Source: Schauerella fraxinea
Lineage (GTDB): Bacteria > Pseudomonadota > Gammaproteobacteria > Burkholderiales > Burkholderiaceae_B
DNA: 64,000 nt
Direction of reading: 5' to 3'
NCBI GenBank assembly: GCA_030849965.1
Contig: JAVDKL010000001.1
Coordinates: 2,710,554-2,774,553 of the forward strand
Part shown: positions 1 to 9,107 of the stretch, piece after piece
Layout of the letters: each line of letters opens with the position of its first letter
Position numbering within the stretch: the stretch's first letter is position 1
The notes under the pieces: model-generated
Databases searched by the model: none
Seen by the model: the letters and a program-made list of their open reading frames with translations, nothing else
What the model was told of the DNA's origin: nothing
Translations under genes and position numbers: made by a program

Positions 1-955
1 ATTGGATCGTGGTGTAGCCGATGATGGAACCGAAGCGGGGATGGTCTTTGAACTTGGCCTGATAGGCCGTCAGGAAAGCCTTGTGCTCTGGCGTATCGAT
101 GCTCTGCCACGGATAGCCGGTGACGATCCAGCCCTCGGGCGTATCGGCGCCCATGGGGTCCAGATACTCGGGCTCACCGGTGAGGAGGCTCACCACGGGG
201 GTCGCCGGAAACAACCCGCGCACATTGCCTTCGCGCGCGAACTTGGCCACGTCTGCGGCAAACAGCACATTGAAAATGGCATCGGGTTTTGCGTCGGCCA
301 GGGCCTGCACCACACTGCCGGCATCGACCTTGCCCAATGGCGTGGCCTGCTCGGCCACGAACTCGACATCGGGCTGGACGGCGCGCAGCAACGTCTTGAA
401 CGTCGCCGCCGCCGACTGGCCGTATTCATAATTGGGATAGACGATCGCCCAACGCTTCTTGTTGAGCTTGGCCGCCTCGGGAATCAACATCGCGGTCAAC
501 ATATAGCCCGATGTGCGCAACCGGAACGTATACCGGTTGCCGTTTTCCCACACGACCTTGTCGGTGATCGTTTCGCTGGCCAGAAAGAAGGTTTTGCGCT
601 GGCGGGCAAAGTCCGCCAATGCAAGACCGATATGCGACAGGAACGAGCCTGCGAGCACGTCCACGCGTTCACGCGTGAGCAGCTCTTCGGCCGCGCGCAC
701 CGCGTCGCCGGGGTTGGCGTTGTCGTCGCGGGTGATCAACACCAGCTTGCGGCCATCGATGCCGCCTGCCTCGTTGATCTCCTCGACTGCGAGCTCCATC
801 CCTTTGCGGTAAGGCTCCAGAAACGCCGGCTGAGACTTGTAGCTGTTGATCTCACCGATCTTGATCGGTTCGGCAGCACCTGCATGGCCCACCATCGAGC
901 CGGCCAGAACACCCGTCAGGGCGAGGCCGGCAATCCGGCGTTTCCAGAGCTTCAT
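1..955 (-). CDS. Periplasmic ligand-binding protein of a branched-chain amino-acid-type ABC transporter (partial, C-terminus outside window)
   Basis: The reading frame runs from an ATG at 955 off the left edge, giving about 318 residues. It begins with a signal peptide (MKLWKRR, a hydrophobic core, then an Ala-rich cleavage region). The mature start, EPIKIGEINSYKS, is typical of Leu/Ile/Val-binding-like proteins. Further family features are EEINEAGGIDGRKL near residue 60 and the segment VYPNYEYGQSAA in the middle. An RBS (AAGGGAAG) precedes the ATG. By family knowledge it captures an amino acid, amide or aromatic ligand in the periplasm and delivers it to a LivHMGF-type permease; the substrate cannot be read from sequence. 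It lies 37 bp downstream of metK on the same strand. Partner permease and ATPase genes would be expected beyond the left edge. Confidence 0.85.
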   Translation of the reverse strand, partial: MKLWKRRIAGLALTGVLAGSMVGHAGAAEPIKIGEINSYKSQPAFLEPYRKGMELAVEEINEAGGIDGRKLVLITRDDNANPGDAVRAAEELLTRERVDVLAGSFLSHIGLALADFARQRKTFFLASETITDKVVWENGNRYTFRLRTSGYMLTAMLIPEAAKLNKKRWAIVYPNYEYGQSAAATFKTLLRAVQPDVEFVAEQATPLGKVDAGSVVQALADAKPDAIFNVLFAADVAKFAREGNVRGLFPATPVVSLLTGEPEYLDPMGADTPEGWIVTGYPWQSIDTPEHKAFLTAYQAKFKDHPRFGSIIGYTTIQ

Positions 956-992
956 TGCATCTTCCCTTTAACGTAACACCTGGAGAACGAGA

Positions 993-2156
993 TCAGACCG
1001 CGCGCTTGAGATCGGCGACCTTATCGGTGGCTTCCCACGAGAACTCGGGCTCGGAACGGCCGAAGTGACCATAGGCAGCCGTGGCCGAATAGATCGGACG
1101 CAGCAGGTCGAGCATGTTGACGATGCCCTTGGGACGCAGGTCGAAATGCTCGCGCACCAGCTTGGCGATCTCGTCATCGGGGATGACGCCCGTGCCTTCG
1201 GTATACACCGTGACGTTGATGGGCTCGGCCACGCCGATGGCATAGCTCACCTGCACCTGGCACTGACGCGCCAGGCCGGCTGCCACGACGTTCTTGGCCA
1301 CGTAACGCGCGGCATAGGCGGCCGAACGGTCGACCTTGGACGGATCCTTGCCCGAAAATGCGCCGCCGCCGTGCGGGCATGCGCCGCCGTAGGTGTCGAC
1401 AATGATCTTGCGGCCGGTCAAGCCGCAATCGCCTTGCGGTCCACCGATGACGAAGCGGCCCGTGGGGTTGACCAGATAGCGCGTCTTGGGCGTGATCAGG
1501 CCGTCGGGGAAGCACGGCTTGATGATCTCTTCGATCACGGCTTCATGGATGGCTTCCTGCGTCATTTCAGGCGCGTGCTGCGTGGACAGCACCACCGTGT
1601 CGACCTCAGCCGGGCGGCCATCCACATAGCGGAAGGTGACTTGCGACTTGGCATCCGGGCGCAACCACGGCAGGCGGCCGTCCTTACGCAACTCACTCTG
1701 GCGCTGCACCAGGCGGTGTGCGTACCAGATCGGGGCGGGCATCAGATCGGGCGTTTCATCGCAAGCGTAGCCAAACATCAGGCCTTGGTCGCCGGCGCCT
1801 TGATTGAGGTAATCCTCGGAGGTGCGATCCACGCCTTGAGCGATATCGGGCGATTGCTTGTCGTAGGCGACGAGCACCGCGCAACCCTTGTAGTCGATCC
1901 CGTACTCGGTGTTGTCGTAGCCGATGCGGCGAATCGTGTCGCGTGCGACCTGAATGTAATCGACGTTGGCGGTGGTGGTGATTTCACCGGCCAGAACGAC
2001 CAGACCGGTATTGCACAGCGTTTCGGCAGCGACGCGGGCATGCGGATCCTGCGTGAAGATCGCATCGAGCACGGCGTCGGAGATCTGGTCGGCAACCTTA
2101 TCGGGGTGACCTTCGGAAACGGACTCGGAGGTAAAGAGAAAGTCGTTTTTGCTCAC
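993..2156 (-). CDS. metK: S-adenosylmethionine synthetase
   Basis: A 387-aa cytosolic enzyme that makes S-adenosylmethionine from methionine and ATP. The N-terminus contains [13 protein letters not shown], the family ATP/methionine motif, and [16 protein letters not shown] is the conserved phosphate-binding loop. Length matches the family. I place the start at a GTG at 2156 (product SKNDFLFTS...), because homologues begin there and an AAGGA box lies 9 nt upstream. A longer in-frame extension to 2243 has no family similarity. An out-of-frame ATG at 2161 opens only a two-codon ORF. The gene diverges from the lpxL genes, as in Bordetella-type genomes. A perfect hairpin (2181-2198) sits just upstream of the RBS. 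Confidence 0.97.
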   Translation of the reverse strand: MSKNDFLFTSESVSEGHPDKVADQISDAVLDAIFTQDPHARVAAETLCNTGLVVLAGEITTTANVDYIQVARDTIRRIGYDNTEYGIDYKGCAVLVAYDKQSPDIAQGVDRTSEDYLNQGAGDQGLMFGYACDETPDLMPAPIWYAHRLVQRQSELRKDGRLPWLRPDAKSQVTFRYVDGRPAEVDTVVLSTQHAPEMTQEAIHEAVIEEIIKPCFPDGLITPKTRYLVNPTGRFVIGGPQGDCGLTGRKIIVDTYGGACPHGGGAFSGKDPSKVDRSAAYAARYVAKNVVAAGLARQCQVQVSYAIGVAEPINVTVYTEGTGVIPDDEIAKLVREHFDLRPKGIVNMLDLLRPIYSATAAYGHFGRSEPEFSWEATDKVADLKRAV

Positions 2157-2462
2157 GGCATTGCGTCCTTGCGTACGTGAGGCAGTGCAAGCACTGCCAA
2201 TAGATTGAACGAGGCGCGCTGCACCCCATCTTTGTAGCGGCAAGGCTGCTGCAACGAACTGGGCGCGACGCTTTAGCGGATTTTGAGGTCCCTCGGCATG
2301 CGACGTGCTTCACGGCAATTCGCATTCCAGGACTTCGTCGCTCCGCAAGTTGTCGGTTAACTCGGCGACTTAAATGATTTTAAGCGAAAATACGCCGACC
2401 ACGCCTTGCAACGCGTGTCGCCAGGTCCACACCTTTCAAGTGGACCGTCAACCGATTGCTGT
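2157..2462. promoter_or_regulatory. Divergent intergenic region metK / lpxL
   Basis: These 306 bp must carry the promoters of metK (leftward) and of the first lpxL gene (rightward). I see the hairpin at 2181-2198 and an AT-richer patch near 2370-2395. I cannot assign -35/-10 boxes with confidence. No riboswitch class that I recognise is evident. Confidence 0.4.
2181..2198 (-). promoter_or_regulatory. Hairpin in the metK leader
   Basis: GGCAGTGC and GCACTGCC form a perfect inverted repeat with two bases between them (7-8 bp stem, tetraloop if the last pair opens). It ends about 25 nt before the metK GTG and about 10 nt before the RBS. No U-tract follows, so it is not a canonical terminator. 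It could stabilise or regulate the metK mRNA; that role is inference only. Confidence 0.4.
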
Positions 2463-3326
2463 ATGCCGCTGTTCATCATTCGCCTCATCGCCCGTCTGCC
2501 GCTGCCCATCCTGCATGGTCTGGGGCGTGTTCTGGGACTGTTCATCTACGCCCTGCCGGGGCGTTATCGCAACCGCCTGCGCGCCAATGCCGCCCAGGCG
2601 GGCTACCCGCAGGCGTCGTTCGCGCGTCGCGCCGCCGCGGAATCGGGGGCGATGATCGTCGAGACGCCAAAGGTCTGGCTCTATCCGGAATACTGCGTCG
2701 CCCGCACCTTCTCGAATGACGATCACGTCATTACGGATGCCCTGGCCGAAAACCGCGGCATCCTGTTCCTGACCCCGCACCTGGGCTGCTACGAAATCAC
2801 TGCACGCCACATTTCGGGCCTCGTGCCGCTCACCGTGATGTTTCGCCCGCCCCGTCAGCGCATCCTCGTGCCCATCATGGAACACATCCGCGATACGCCG
2901 CGCGTTACCGCCGTGCCGGCTACGACCCAGGGCGTGCGTGCCTTCGTGCGCGCTTTGAAGCGCGGCGAATCGGTAGGGATGCTGCCCGACCAGGTGCCCG
3001 GCAGCGGCACCGGCGTCTGGGCGACCTTCTTCGACAAACCGGCCTATACGGTGACCTTGCCTGGCAAATTGGCGATTCAGACCGGCGTAGCCGTTATCAT
3101 CGCAGTCGGCGAACGCTTGCCGCGCGGTAAGGGATGGCGCATCCATTTCACCCGCGTTCCGGATCCTATCCCCACCGATGCGCGCCAGCAGGCGCAACTG
3201 TTCAACTCGCAGATGGAAACCTTGATTCGCCGCATTCCCGAGCAATACCTTTGGAGCTACAACCGCTACAAAGCGCCGGGCGGCGCGCCGCAACCGTCGG
3301 ATGTCATGTCGGCCGATGCCTCATGA
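2463..3326 (+). CDS. lpxL: Lipid A biosynthesis lauroyl/myristoyl-type acyltransferase (first copy)
   Basis: A 287-aa inner-membrane acyltransferase of the LpxL/LpxM (HtrB) family, which transfers a secondary acyl chain to Kdo-lipid A or its precursor on the cytoplasmic face. The N-terminal hydrophobic anchor (FIIRLIARLPLPILHGLG) and the catalytic H-x4-E box HLGCYE at residues 106-111 are visible, as is the GMLPDQVPG segment typical of the family. The start at 2463 (MPLFIIRL) is preferred over an upstream in-frame ATG at 2406, whose extension is not membrane-like. The stop overlaps the ATG of a second homologue (ATGA), so the two are translationally coupled. Which acyl chain or position each enzyme handles cannot be told from sequence. 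Confidence 0.92.
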   Translation: MPLFIIRLIARLPLPILHGLGRVLGLFIYALPGRYRNRLRANAAQAGYPQASFARRAAAESGAMIVETPKVWLYPEYCVARTFSNDDHVITDALAENRGILFLTPHLGCYEITARHISGLVPLTVMFRPPRQRILVPIMEHIRDTPRVTAVPATTQGVRAFVRALKRGESVGMLPDQVPGSGTGVWATFFDKPAYTVTLPGKLAIQTGVAVIIAVGERLPRGKGWRIHFTRVPDPIPTDARQQAQLFNSQMETLIRRIPEQYLWSYNRYKAPGGAPQPSDVMSADAS

Positions 3327-4213
3327 GTAGTGTGAAGACGCGCGCGCTCACCGCGCTGCTGTCGTGGTTCGGACGGACGCCCACGGCCAACCGGCTGCGG
3401 ATCGGCGCGGCGCTCGCCTGGATCACGCTGCGGGTCGCCAAACGGCGGGTGCATATCGTTCGCACCAATATCGGCTTGTGCTTCCCCAACGAGCCTATTG
3501 AAGTGCGCGAGCAGTGGGTGCGCGAACATATCCGGGCGCTGTCGCAATCGTTCGTCGATCGGGGGGTGCTGTGGTTCGGCACCCGCGAAGCCATCGATGC
3601 GATGATCGAGGTGCGAGGATTCGAACACGTGCCACCGCTGCGGGCGGCCAAACGGCCCATCATCTTTCTGGCGCCGCACTTCGTCGGCCTGGACGCGGCG
3701 GCCACCATGTTGACGATCAAGGTGGAAGCCGGTGCCACGATGTATACCCCGCAAAGCGATCCCGATATCGATGCGATCGTGCGCGCCGGACGCGGCAGGT
3801 TCAACGACATTCACCTGGTGAGCCGCAAGGAAGGTATCCGCGGCCTGATCCGCCACCTGCGCGCCGATCGCCCCCTTTATTACCTGCCCGATATGGATTT
3901 CGGGCGCGACGGGTCGATCTTCGTGCCGTTTTTCGGCATCCCGGCCGCCACTATTCCCGCCACCGCGCAGATTGCGCGCAAGTTCAACGCGGCCGTGCTG
4001 CCGGTGATCGAAACCTGGGATCCGAAAACCGGGCGCTACCTGGTCGAAGTGCTGCCGCCCATGGCCGACTTTCCGGGGGACGACACCTTGGAAGCCGCCA
4101 CCGCGCGGTTGAACCGCGATCTCGAAGATTGGGTACGTGCGCGCCCGAGCCAGTATTACTGGGTGCATCGGCGCTTCAAGACGCGCCCGCCAGGTGAGCC
4201 GAAAATTTACTGA
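3323..4213 (+). CDS. Lipid A biosynthesis acyltransferase (second copy)
   Basis: A 296-aa paralogue of the preceding gene, starting in its stop codon (ATGA at 3323-3326). The catalytic H-x4-D box is HFVGLD at residues 119-124, and YYLPDMDFG corresponds to the conserved region after the catalytic core. Tandem htrB/lpxL genes next to dapF are characteristic of Bordetella and relatives. The two probably add different secondary acyl chains to lipid A. dapF follows after a 39-bp gap, suggesting one transcript. Confidence 0.9.
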   Translation: MSSVKTRALTALLSWFGRTPTANRLRIGAALAWITLRVAKRRVHIVRTNIGLCFPNEPIEVREQWVREHIRALSQSFVDRGVLWFGTREAIDAMIEVRGFEHVPPLRAAKRPIIFLAPHFVGLDAAATMLTIKVEAGATMYTPQSDPDIDAIVRAGRGRFNDIHLVSRKEGIRGLIRHLRADRPLYYLPDMDFGRDGSIFVPFFGIPAATIPATAQIARKFNAAVLPVIETWDPKTGRYLVEVLPPMADFPGDDTLEAATARLNRDLEDWVRARPSQYYWVHRRFKTRPPGEPKIY

Positions 4214-4252
4214 CACCTGTTTTGCCCCCGGCTTATGCGTGATAATGCCGGG

Positions 4253-5137
4253 ATGATCTGGAATTTCACCAAAATGCATGGCGCGGGCAACGACTTTGTC
4301 GTGCTCGACGGCGTCCGGCAGTCCATCACGATGACGCCGGAGCGCGCGCGCGCACTTGCCGACCGTCACTTCGGCATCGGCGCCGATCAAATCCTGGTGG
4401 TCGAACCGGCCACGCGCGACGACGCCGACTTCCGTTATCGCATCTACAACGCCGATGGTGGCGAGGTGGAGCATTGCGGCAATGGCGCCCGCTGCTTCGT
4501 GCGCTTCGTGCACGAGCAGGGCCTGTCCGACCGCAATCCGCTGCGCGCCGAAATCGCCACTGGCGTCATCCTGCTGAACGAAGGCGAAGATAACCAGGTC
4601 ACCGTCGAGATGGGCAGCACCCGGTTCGACCCGGCCGACCTGCCCTTCGAAACCGTCGGCCTGGCGTCACGCGCCGAAGGCGACGCCATTCTTTGGGCAC
4701 TGCCCATCGATGGCGAACTTCAGCCGGTGTGGCTCTCGACCGTTGCCATTTCCAATCCTCATGCCGTGCAGGTGGTCGACGACGTCGATCACGCCCCCGT
4801 CGAACGCATTGGCCCGCGCATCGAGTCGCATCCGCGCTTTCCGCGGCGCGTGAACGCCGGCTTCATGCAGATCGTCGATCGCCACCATATCCGCTTGCGC
4901 GTGTATGAGCGTGGCGCCGGCGAAACGCTGGCATGCGGCACGGGCGCCTGCGCGGCCGTCGCGGCCGGTATCCGCCGCGGCCTGCTCGACAGCCCAGTCG
5001 CCGTGCAAACGCGTGGCGGCGCCCTTCATATCGCGTGGGACGGTCAGGCATTGCGCATGACCGGTCCCGCCGTTTCCGTTTTCTCGGGCCAGATCGATAT
5101 CGACGCACTCGTCTTTTCCCTGGCTCTTACCCGTTGA
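4253..5137 (+). CDS. dapF: Diaminopimelate epimerase
   Basis: A 294-aa cytosolic enzyme that converts LL- to meso-diaminopimelate for lysine and peptidoglycan synthesis. Both catalytic cysteines are present: C75 in EHCGNGARC and C228 in [10 protein letters not shown]. The N-terminus [13 protein letters not shown] is diagnostic. The ATG at 4253 is chosen because homologues start at MxWxFTKMHG; an ATG six codons upstream lies in the same frame. Transcribed with the lpxL genes and followed 5 bp later by the DUF484 gene. Confidence 0.97.
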   Translation: MIWNFTKMHGAGNDFVVLDGVRQSITMTPERARALADRHFGIGADQILVVEPATRDDADFRYRIYNADGGEVEHCGNGARCFVRFVHEQGLSDRNPLRAEIATGVILLNEGEDNQVTVEMGSTRFDPADLPFETVGLASRAEGDAILWALPIDGELQPVWLSTVAISNPHAVQVVDDVDHAPVERIGPRIESHPRFPRRVNAGFMQIVDRHHIRLRVYERGAGETLACGTGACAAVAAGIRRGLLDSPVAVQTRGGALHIAWDGQALRMTGPAVSVFSGQIDIDALVFSLALTR

Positions 5138-5142
5138 ATGCC

Positions 5143-5877
5143 ATGACCGATTCCCAAGATCTCGACGCCTCAGCCGTCGCTGCTTTCCTGCAAACGCGCC
5201 CCGATTTTTTCCAGACGCACGCCGACGTTTTCGCCACGCTCGAGATTCCATCGCCGCACGGCACCCGTGCCATTTCGTTGGGCGAGCGCCAGATCCTGAC
5301 GCTGCGCGAGCGCAATCGCGATATCGAATGGCGTCTGGCAGAACTGATCCGCAATGCCTCCGCCAATGAGCTGATCGGCCAGCACATCACCCAATGGAGC
5401 GCGCGTTTGCTGGGCGAAAGCGTGCCCCATCGCATCCCCGCCGAGATTGCACTGGGCCTGGCCGAGCAATTCAAGTTGAGCGACGTGGCGTTGCGCGTAT
5501 GGGATCTGCCCGGCGCTGCGGGCTGCGGCTTTACCGATGGCGTGTCGGAAGATGTGCGCACCTTTGCCGCCAGTCTCAAAAAGCCCTATTGCGGCAACGA
5601 CACCGGCTTCGAAGCGGCCAGTTGGCTGCGTGAACCGCCCAAATCTTTGGCGCTCGTGGCGCTGCGCACCGCAGCCGACGCCCCGACGATCGGGTTGCTG
5701 GTGCTCGCCTCGGATGACGCCCAACGCTTTCACAACGAGATGGGCACCGCGTTTCTCGACGTGATCGCGCAGCTGGCTGCAGCCGCCTTGCAGCGCCTGA
5801 ATGCTCCGGCCACTTCCGAATTCGGCGTGGATGGAGTGGCGGCCAACGGCTCGCCCGCACCGCTGCCGTCCGCATAA
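5143..5877 (+). CDS. DUF484 family protein (YigA-like, GAF-fold)
   Basis: A 244-aa protein of the DUF484 family. Seen: the N-terminal family segment (VAAFLQTRPDFFQTHADVF), a helical region with LRERNRDIEWRLAELI at about residues 55-70, and a GAF-like C-terminal half containing SLALVALR and IGLLVLASDD. Its function is unknown. It is conserved between dapF and xerC in many proteobacteria, and that exact order is kept here, with 5 bp to dapF and 13 bp to xerC. The start at 5143 matches the family N-terminus. A role linked to XerC or to DNA/cell-division processes has been supposed only from linkage. Confidence 0.85.
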   Translation: MTDSQDLDASAVAAFLQTRPDFFQTHADVFATLEIPSPHGTRAISLGERQILTLRERNRDIEWRLAELIRNASANELIGQHITQWSARLLGESVPHRIPAEIALGLAEQFKLSDVALRVWDLPGAAGCGFTDGVSEDVRTFAASLKKPYCGNDTGFEAASWLREPPKSLALVALRTAADAPTIGLLVLASDDAQRFHNEMGTAFLDVIAQLAAAALQRLNAPATSEFGVDGVAANGSPAPLPSA

Positions 5878-5890
5878 GCCCTGTGCCGCC

Positions 5891-6844
5891 ATGACGATGC
5901 TCCCCGCTCCGATGGAGAACTGGCTGCAGCATCTGGCGGCGCATCGCCGGTACTCGCCGCATACGTTAAGCGGCTACCGGCACGATCTGGCGCGGCTCGT
6001 CACGCTGGCGGACGGCCACGAACTCACCACGCTTGCCCAAGGTCACATCCGCCAATTCATCGGCCGCGCGCATGTTCAAGGACTGGGCGCGCGCAGCCTG
6101 GCGCGCACCTTGGCAGCTTGGCGTGGGTTTTATCAATGGTGGGGGCCGCAGGTGGGCTTGGCCGCCAATCCGGTCGCCGGTGTGCGCGCCCCAAAAGCAG
6201 CACGCGGGCTACCCAAGGCGTTGTCGGTCGAGCACGCGCAGGCACTGCTGGATCGCCCCACCGGCGCAGGCAGCCACGACCCGGTCGCCCTGCGCGACCA
6301 GGCGATGTTCGAATTGCTCTACGCCAGCGGCCTGCGGCTGTCCGAGCTTGTTGGTCTCGACGTGCATTACCTGCGCGAAGGCGACTACACGTCGGCGAGC
6401 TGGCTCGACCTTCCCGAGCATGAAGTCAACGTGGTGGGCAAAGGCAATAAGCGCCGCAATGTGCCGGTCGGCAAGCAGGCGATCGCCGCGTTGGAAGCCT
6501 GGCTGGCCGTACGCGGGGCAATGCTCGCGCCCAATGCGGCAGCCAGCGATCGCGCAGCGCTTTTTCTAGGCACACGCGGCGCCCGCATTTCACCGCGGGT
6601 GGTGCAATTGCAATTGCAGCGCGTGGCGCAATCCGCCGGCTTGCCCACCCACGTGCACCCTCACGTGCTGCGCCATAGTTTTGCGAGCCATGTGCTGCAA
6701 TCGGCGCAGGATCTGCGCGCCGTGCAGGAGATGTTGGGTCATGCCAACATCTCCACGACCCAGATCTACACCCGCCTCGATTTCCAGCATCTGGCAAAAG
6801 CCTACGACCAGGCGCATCCGCGCGCCAATCGCAAGACGCGCTGA
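5891..6844 (+). CDS. xerC: Tyrosine recombinase XerC
   Basis: A 317-aa site-specific recombinase that, with XerD, resolves chromosome dimers at dif. An N-terminal SAM-like core-binding domain spans residues 1-95. The catalytic domain has R149 (SGLRLSEL), H258 and R261 (HVLRHSFA), H284 (LGHANI) and nucleophile Y293 (TTQIYTRLD), so it looks fully active. An interdomain loop of Ala/Gly-rich sequence lies around residues 205-225. It is the last gene of the lpxL-dapF-DUF484-xerC run and converges with the TonB receptor gene downstream. Confidence 0.96.
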   Translation: MTMLPAPMENWLQHLAAHRRYSPHTLSGYRHDLARLVTLADGHELTTLAQGHIRQFIGRAHVQGLGARSLARTLAAWRGFYQWWGPQVGLAANPVAGVRAPKAARGLPKALSVEHAQALLDRPTGAGSHDPVALRDQAMFELLYASGLRLSELVGLDVHYLREGDYTSASWLDLPEHEVNVVGKGNKRRNVPVGKQAIAALEAWLAVRGAMLAPNAAASDRAALFLGTRGARISPRVVQLQLQRVAQSAGLPTHVHPHVLRHSFASHVLQSAQDLRAVQEMLGHANISTTQIYTRLDFQHLAKAYDQAHPRANRKTR

Positions 6845-6915
6845 GCCGTCCGGCGCAGCCCCAAGCAGCAGGGCAACGCGAGACGACCTCAAGCCGCGCC
6901 TAAATCAAGCCGCGT

Positions 6916-9000
6916 CTAGAACGTGGTCCGTACGCCCAACATGATCGAACGCCCGGCAAGCGGTGCCGCACGCGAAATGAACGAGGCGTGGTTGTAGGCG
7001 AGCTTGTCCAGAAGATTATTGCCGCGCAGGTAGATCGTGGTGGCGTCCTTGGGACCGAGACTGGTGCGGTAGCTCACCATCGCGTTCACCAGATCGTAGC
7101 CGCCAGTGCGCGATTCGAAGTCGGCGATATCGTTTTGACGAAACACATGCGCCACTTCGACGCCCGCGCCCCACTGCTGCCAAGTGGCATCGCCGCGCAC
7201 GCCCAGTCGCGCCGCGGGAATACGCGGCAGATTGCCCTGCCCGCCGGTGAGCTTGCCGCGCACATAGTCGCCAAACACACTCGCTGAAAATACCGGCGTA
7301 AACCGATGTCGGATCTCGCCTTCGACGCCCGTGAACTCGGCATCCTGCTGCGCATATTCGATCAACCGAAAATCTTCGAATCGATCCAGCGTGTTGGCGT
7401 AGATGTAGTCCTTCACGCGATTGTGAAAGGCGCTCACGCTGAAGGTGGTATTGCCCGCCGTCTTGCGCAGCGTCAGATCGATGTTTTGCGACGTCTCCGC
7501 TTTCAGATCGGCGTCGCCGATTTCAAACGTGTTGGTGGCCAGGTGCACGCCGTCAGCGTACAGCTCCTGTGCGGTCGGCAAGCGTTGCGAGCGCGACAGC
7601 GACAATGCGACCGAATATTGGGGTGCGAAGTCCCAGATCGCCGAGGCCGAGAACGAATTTCCGGTGAGGTCGGATGCGGGCTGCCCGTCGACAGGCTTCA
7701 CGCGTTGCCAGTCGTGACGCGCGCCGAACTCCAGACGCCAGGCGTCGGCAAGCCGATATTCTTCGAGAAGAAAGAGACCCGTCGAGCGGGTTTTGCTGCG
7801 CGGCAGGAAGCCCTCTTCGCCATCCGCACGGAAATCGCTGTAGGCGTTTTGCACGCCCACGACGCCGCGTAATCCCAGCACCGGTTTGTGCTCGACCTCG
7901 AGCCGTGCGTCGTAGCCGCGGTTGCGGAAAATGGTGCCGGCCGCACCGTCTTCGATTTCGCTGTGTTTGTAATCCGTCAGCCCGCCACGCAATCGGATGT
8001 TCTCGATGCCGGCAATCGGCTCGCGATACTCGCCACGCAGATCGAAGCGCTCGCTGCGCAGCTTGACGTAAGGCGGCGGCTCGGCGCCATGCTCATGATC
8101 GTGGTCGTGGTCATCGCCGTCTTCCTCGCCGTGATCGTGACCATGACCGCCGCAGTGCAATGTTGAACCATGCGGGTGGCAGCCTTCGTACTCGTGATTG
8201 TGGCCCGGCAAACCGTACTTGCTGTCCAGATAGGTGTAGGCCACGCCCAGGTAGCCACGCGGCGTGATCCACGAGAGTCCCAGGCTGCCTTGTTGCGACT
8301 TGCTGTACGACCCATCGACGTAACGCGACGACCAGTCCGGCACGCGGTAGTCATCGCTCTCGCGTTTCATGCCCTCCACGCGCACCGCAAAGTTGCCCTC
8401 GCCGGCCGTGATGCCAACAGCGCCGGCGCGCTCACGGGTGCCGGTAGCACCGCGCACTTCGGCTTCGCCTTCGATGCCGTTTTCAGGCACTGCGGTGGGA
8501 ATCTTGTTGTCGAGCACGTTGACCACGCCACCGATCGCACCGCCGCCATACAACAGGGTGGCCGGGCCGCGCAGCACTTCCACCTTGCGGGCCAGCAACG
8601 GCTCGATCGTGACCGCATGATCGGGCGACACGCTCGACGCATCCTGCAATTCAGCCCCATCCGACAGCACCTTCACGCGCGGTGCGGTTTGCCCGCGAAT
8701 CACCGGCCGGCTCGCGCCCCCACCGAAGGTATCGGCATGAATCCCGGGCAGTCCGTTAAGCGTGTCGCCCAACGTCGATTGCCGCCGCGACATCAAGCCC
8801 TCATCGTCCAGCACGATCACGGGCGTCGTCATGCTGTCCACCGCCGTGCCCAGCGCGCTGGCCGAGACCGTGATGGGCGCAAGGATGACGGGGTTTCCTG
8901 GCGCGGCAGGCAGGGGCGACGTGACCGACTGGGCAAGCGCAAAGGGAGAAAGCGACGCCGTGGCGAGCGCCAGGGCCAAAGGTGAGATGCGAAAACGCAT
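6916..9000 (-). CDS. znuD: TonB-dependent outer-membrane zinc receptor (ZnuD type)
   Basis: A 694-aa outer-membrane receptor with a signal peptide (MRFRISPLALALATA), a plug domain (around residues 60-180, including GGGAIGGVVNVLDN) and a C-terminal beta barrel ending in the Phe typical of outer-membrane proteins. At about residues 268-310 an extracellular loop is packed with His, Asp and Glu (HGHDHGEEDGDDHDHDHEH), a hallmark of the Neisseria ZnuD zinc receptor family. The ATG at 9000 is preferred because GGATAGGA lies at correct spacing; an ATG two codons upstream is the alternative. It lies downstream of the znu operon on the same strand and has its own Zur-box-like palindrome. Zinc as substrate is inferred from the loop, the operator and the context. 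Confidence 0.9.
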   Translation of the reverse strand: MRFRISPLALALATASLSPFALAQSVTSPLPAAPGNPVILAPITVSASALGTAVDSMTTPVIVLDDEGLMSRRQSTLGDTLNGLPGIHADTFGGGASRPVIRGQTAPRVKVLSDGAELQDASSVSPDHAVTIEPLLARKVEVLRGPATLLYGGGAIGGVVNVLDNKIPTAVPENGIEGEAEVRGATGTRERAGAVGITAGEGNFAVRVEGMKRESDDYRVPDWSSRYVDGSYSKSQQGSLGLSWITPRGYLGVAYTYLDSKYGLPGHNHEYEGCHPHGSTLHCGGHGHDHGEEDGDDHDHDHEHGAEPPPYVKLRSERFDLRGEYREPIAGIENIRLRGGLTDYKHSEIEDGAAGTIFRNRGYDARLEVEHKPVLGLRGVVGVQNAYSDFRADGEEGFLPRSKTRSTGLFLLEEYRLADAWRLEFGARHDWQRVKPVDGQPASDLTGNSFSASAIWDFAPQYSVALSLSRSQRLPTAQELYADGVHLATNTFEIGDADLKAETSQNIDLTLRKTAGNTTFSVSAFHNRVKDYIYANTLDRFEDFRLIEYAQQDAEFTGVEGEIRHRFTPVFSASVFGDYVRGKLTGGQGNLPRIPAARLGVRGDATWQQWGAGVEVAHVFRQNDIADFESRTGGYDLVNAMVSYRTSLGPKDATTIYLRGNNLLDKLAYNHASFISRAAPLAGRSIMLGVRTTF

Positions 9001-9040
9001 GGGCATTCCTATCCGGTATTCGATACGAGACGGAATGATA

Positions 9041-9072
9041 TATAGTTTCATTACATAATGGAACGATATAAC
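9041..9072 (-). promoter_or_regulatory. Probable Zur operator upstream of the ZnuD-type receptor
   Basis: An AT-rich stretch contains the palindrome CATTACATAATG (9049-9060), followed by a half-site GATATAAC (9065-9072). The core ATTACATAA is identical, on one strand, to the core of the better palindrome in front of the znu operon (13908-13920). It lies about 50 bp upstream of the receptor start. Shared core plus function argues for Zur control. Confidence 0.6.
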
Positions 9073-9107
9073 GTTTTATTTATTCACATTGCAGCGCGCG
9101 TGTTGCC

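Noticed and set aside
2-976. Long plus-strand open frame (about 324 codons) at the left edge
   Set aside because: It is antisense to the periplasmic binding protein on the minus strand, whose signal peptide and family motifs are clear. The plus-strand translation shows no family features.
1065-2180. 371-codon plus-strand frame opposite metK
   Set aside because: metK is unmistakable on the minus strand; the opposite frame is a by-product of high GC and codon bias.
4214-4252. Terminator between the second lpxL gene and dapF
   Set aside because: The 39-bp gap has no stem-loop and the genes run in the same direction, so they were taken as one transcript.
3266-4513. 415-codon minus-strand frame opposite the second lpxL gene and dapF
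   Set aside because: It crosses two well-supported genes on the plus strand and its translation has no recognisable domain.
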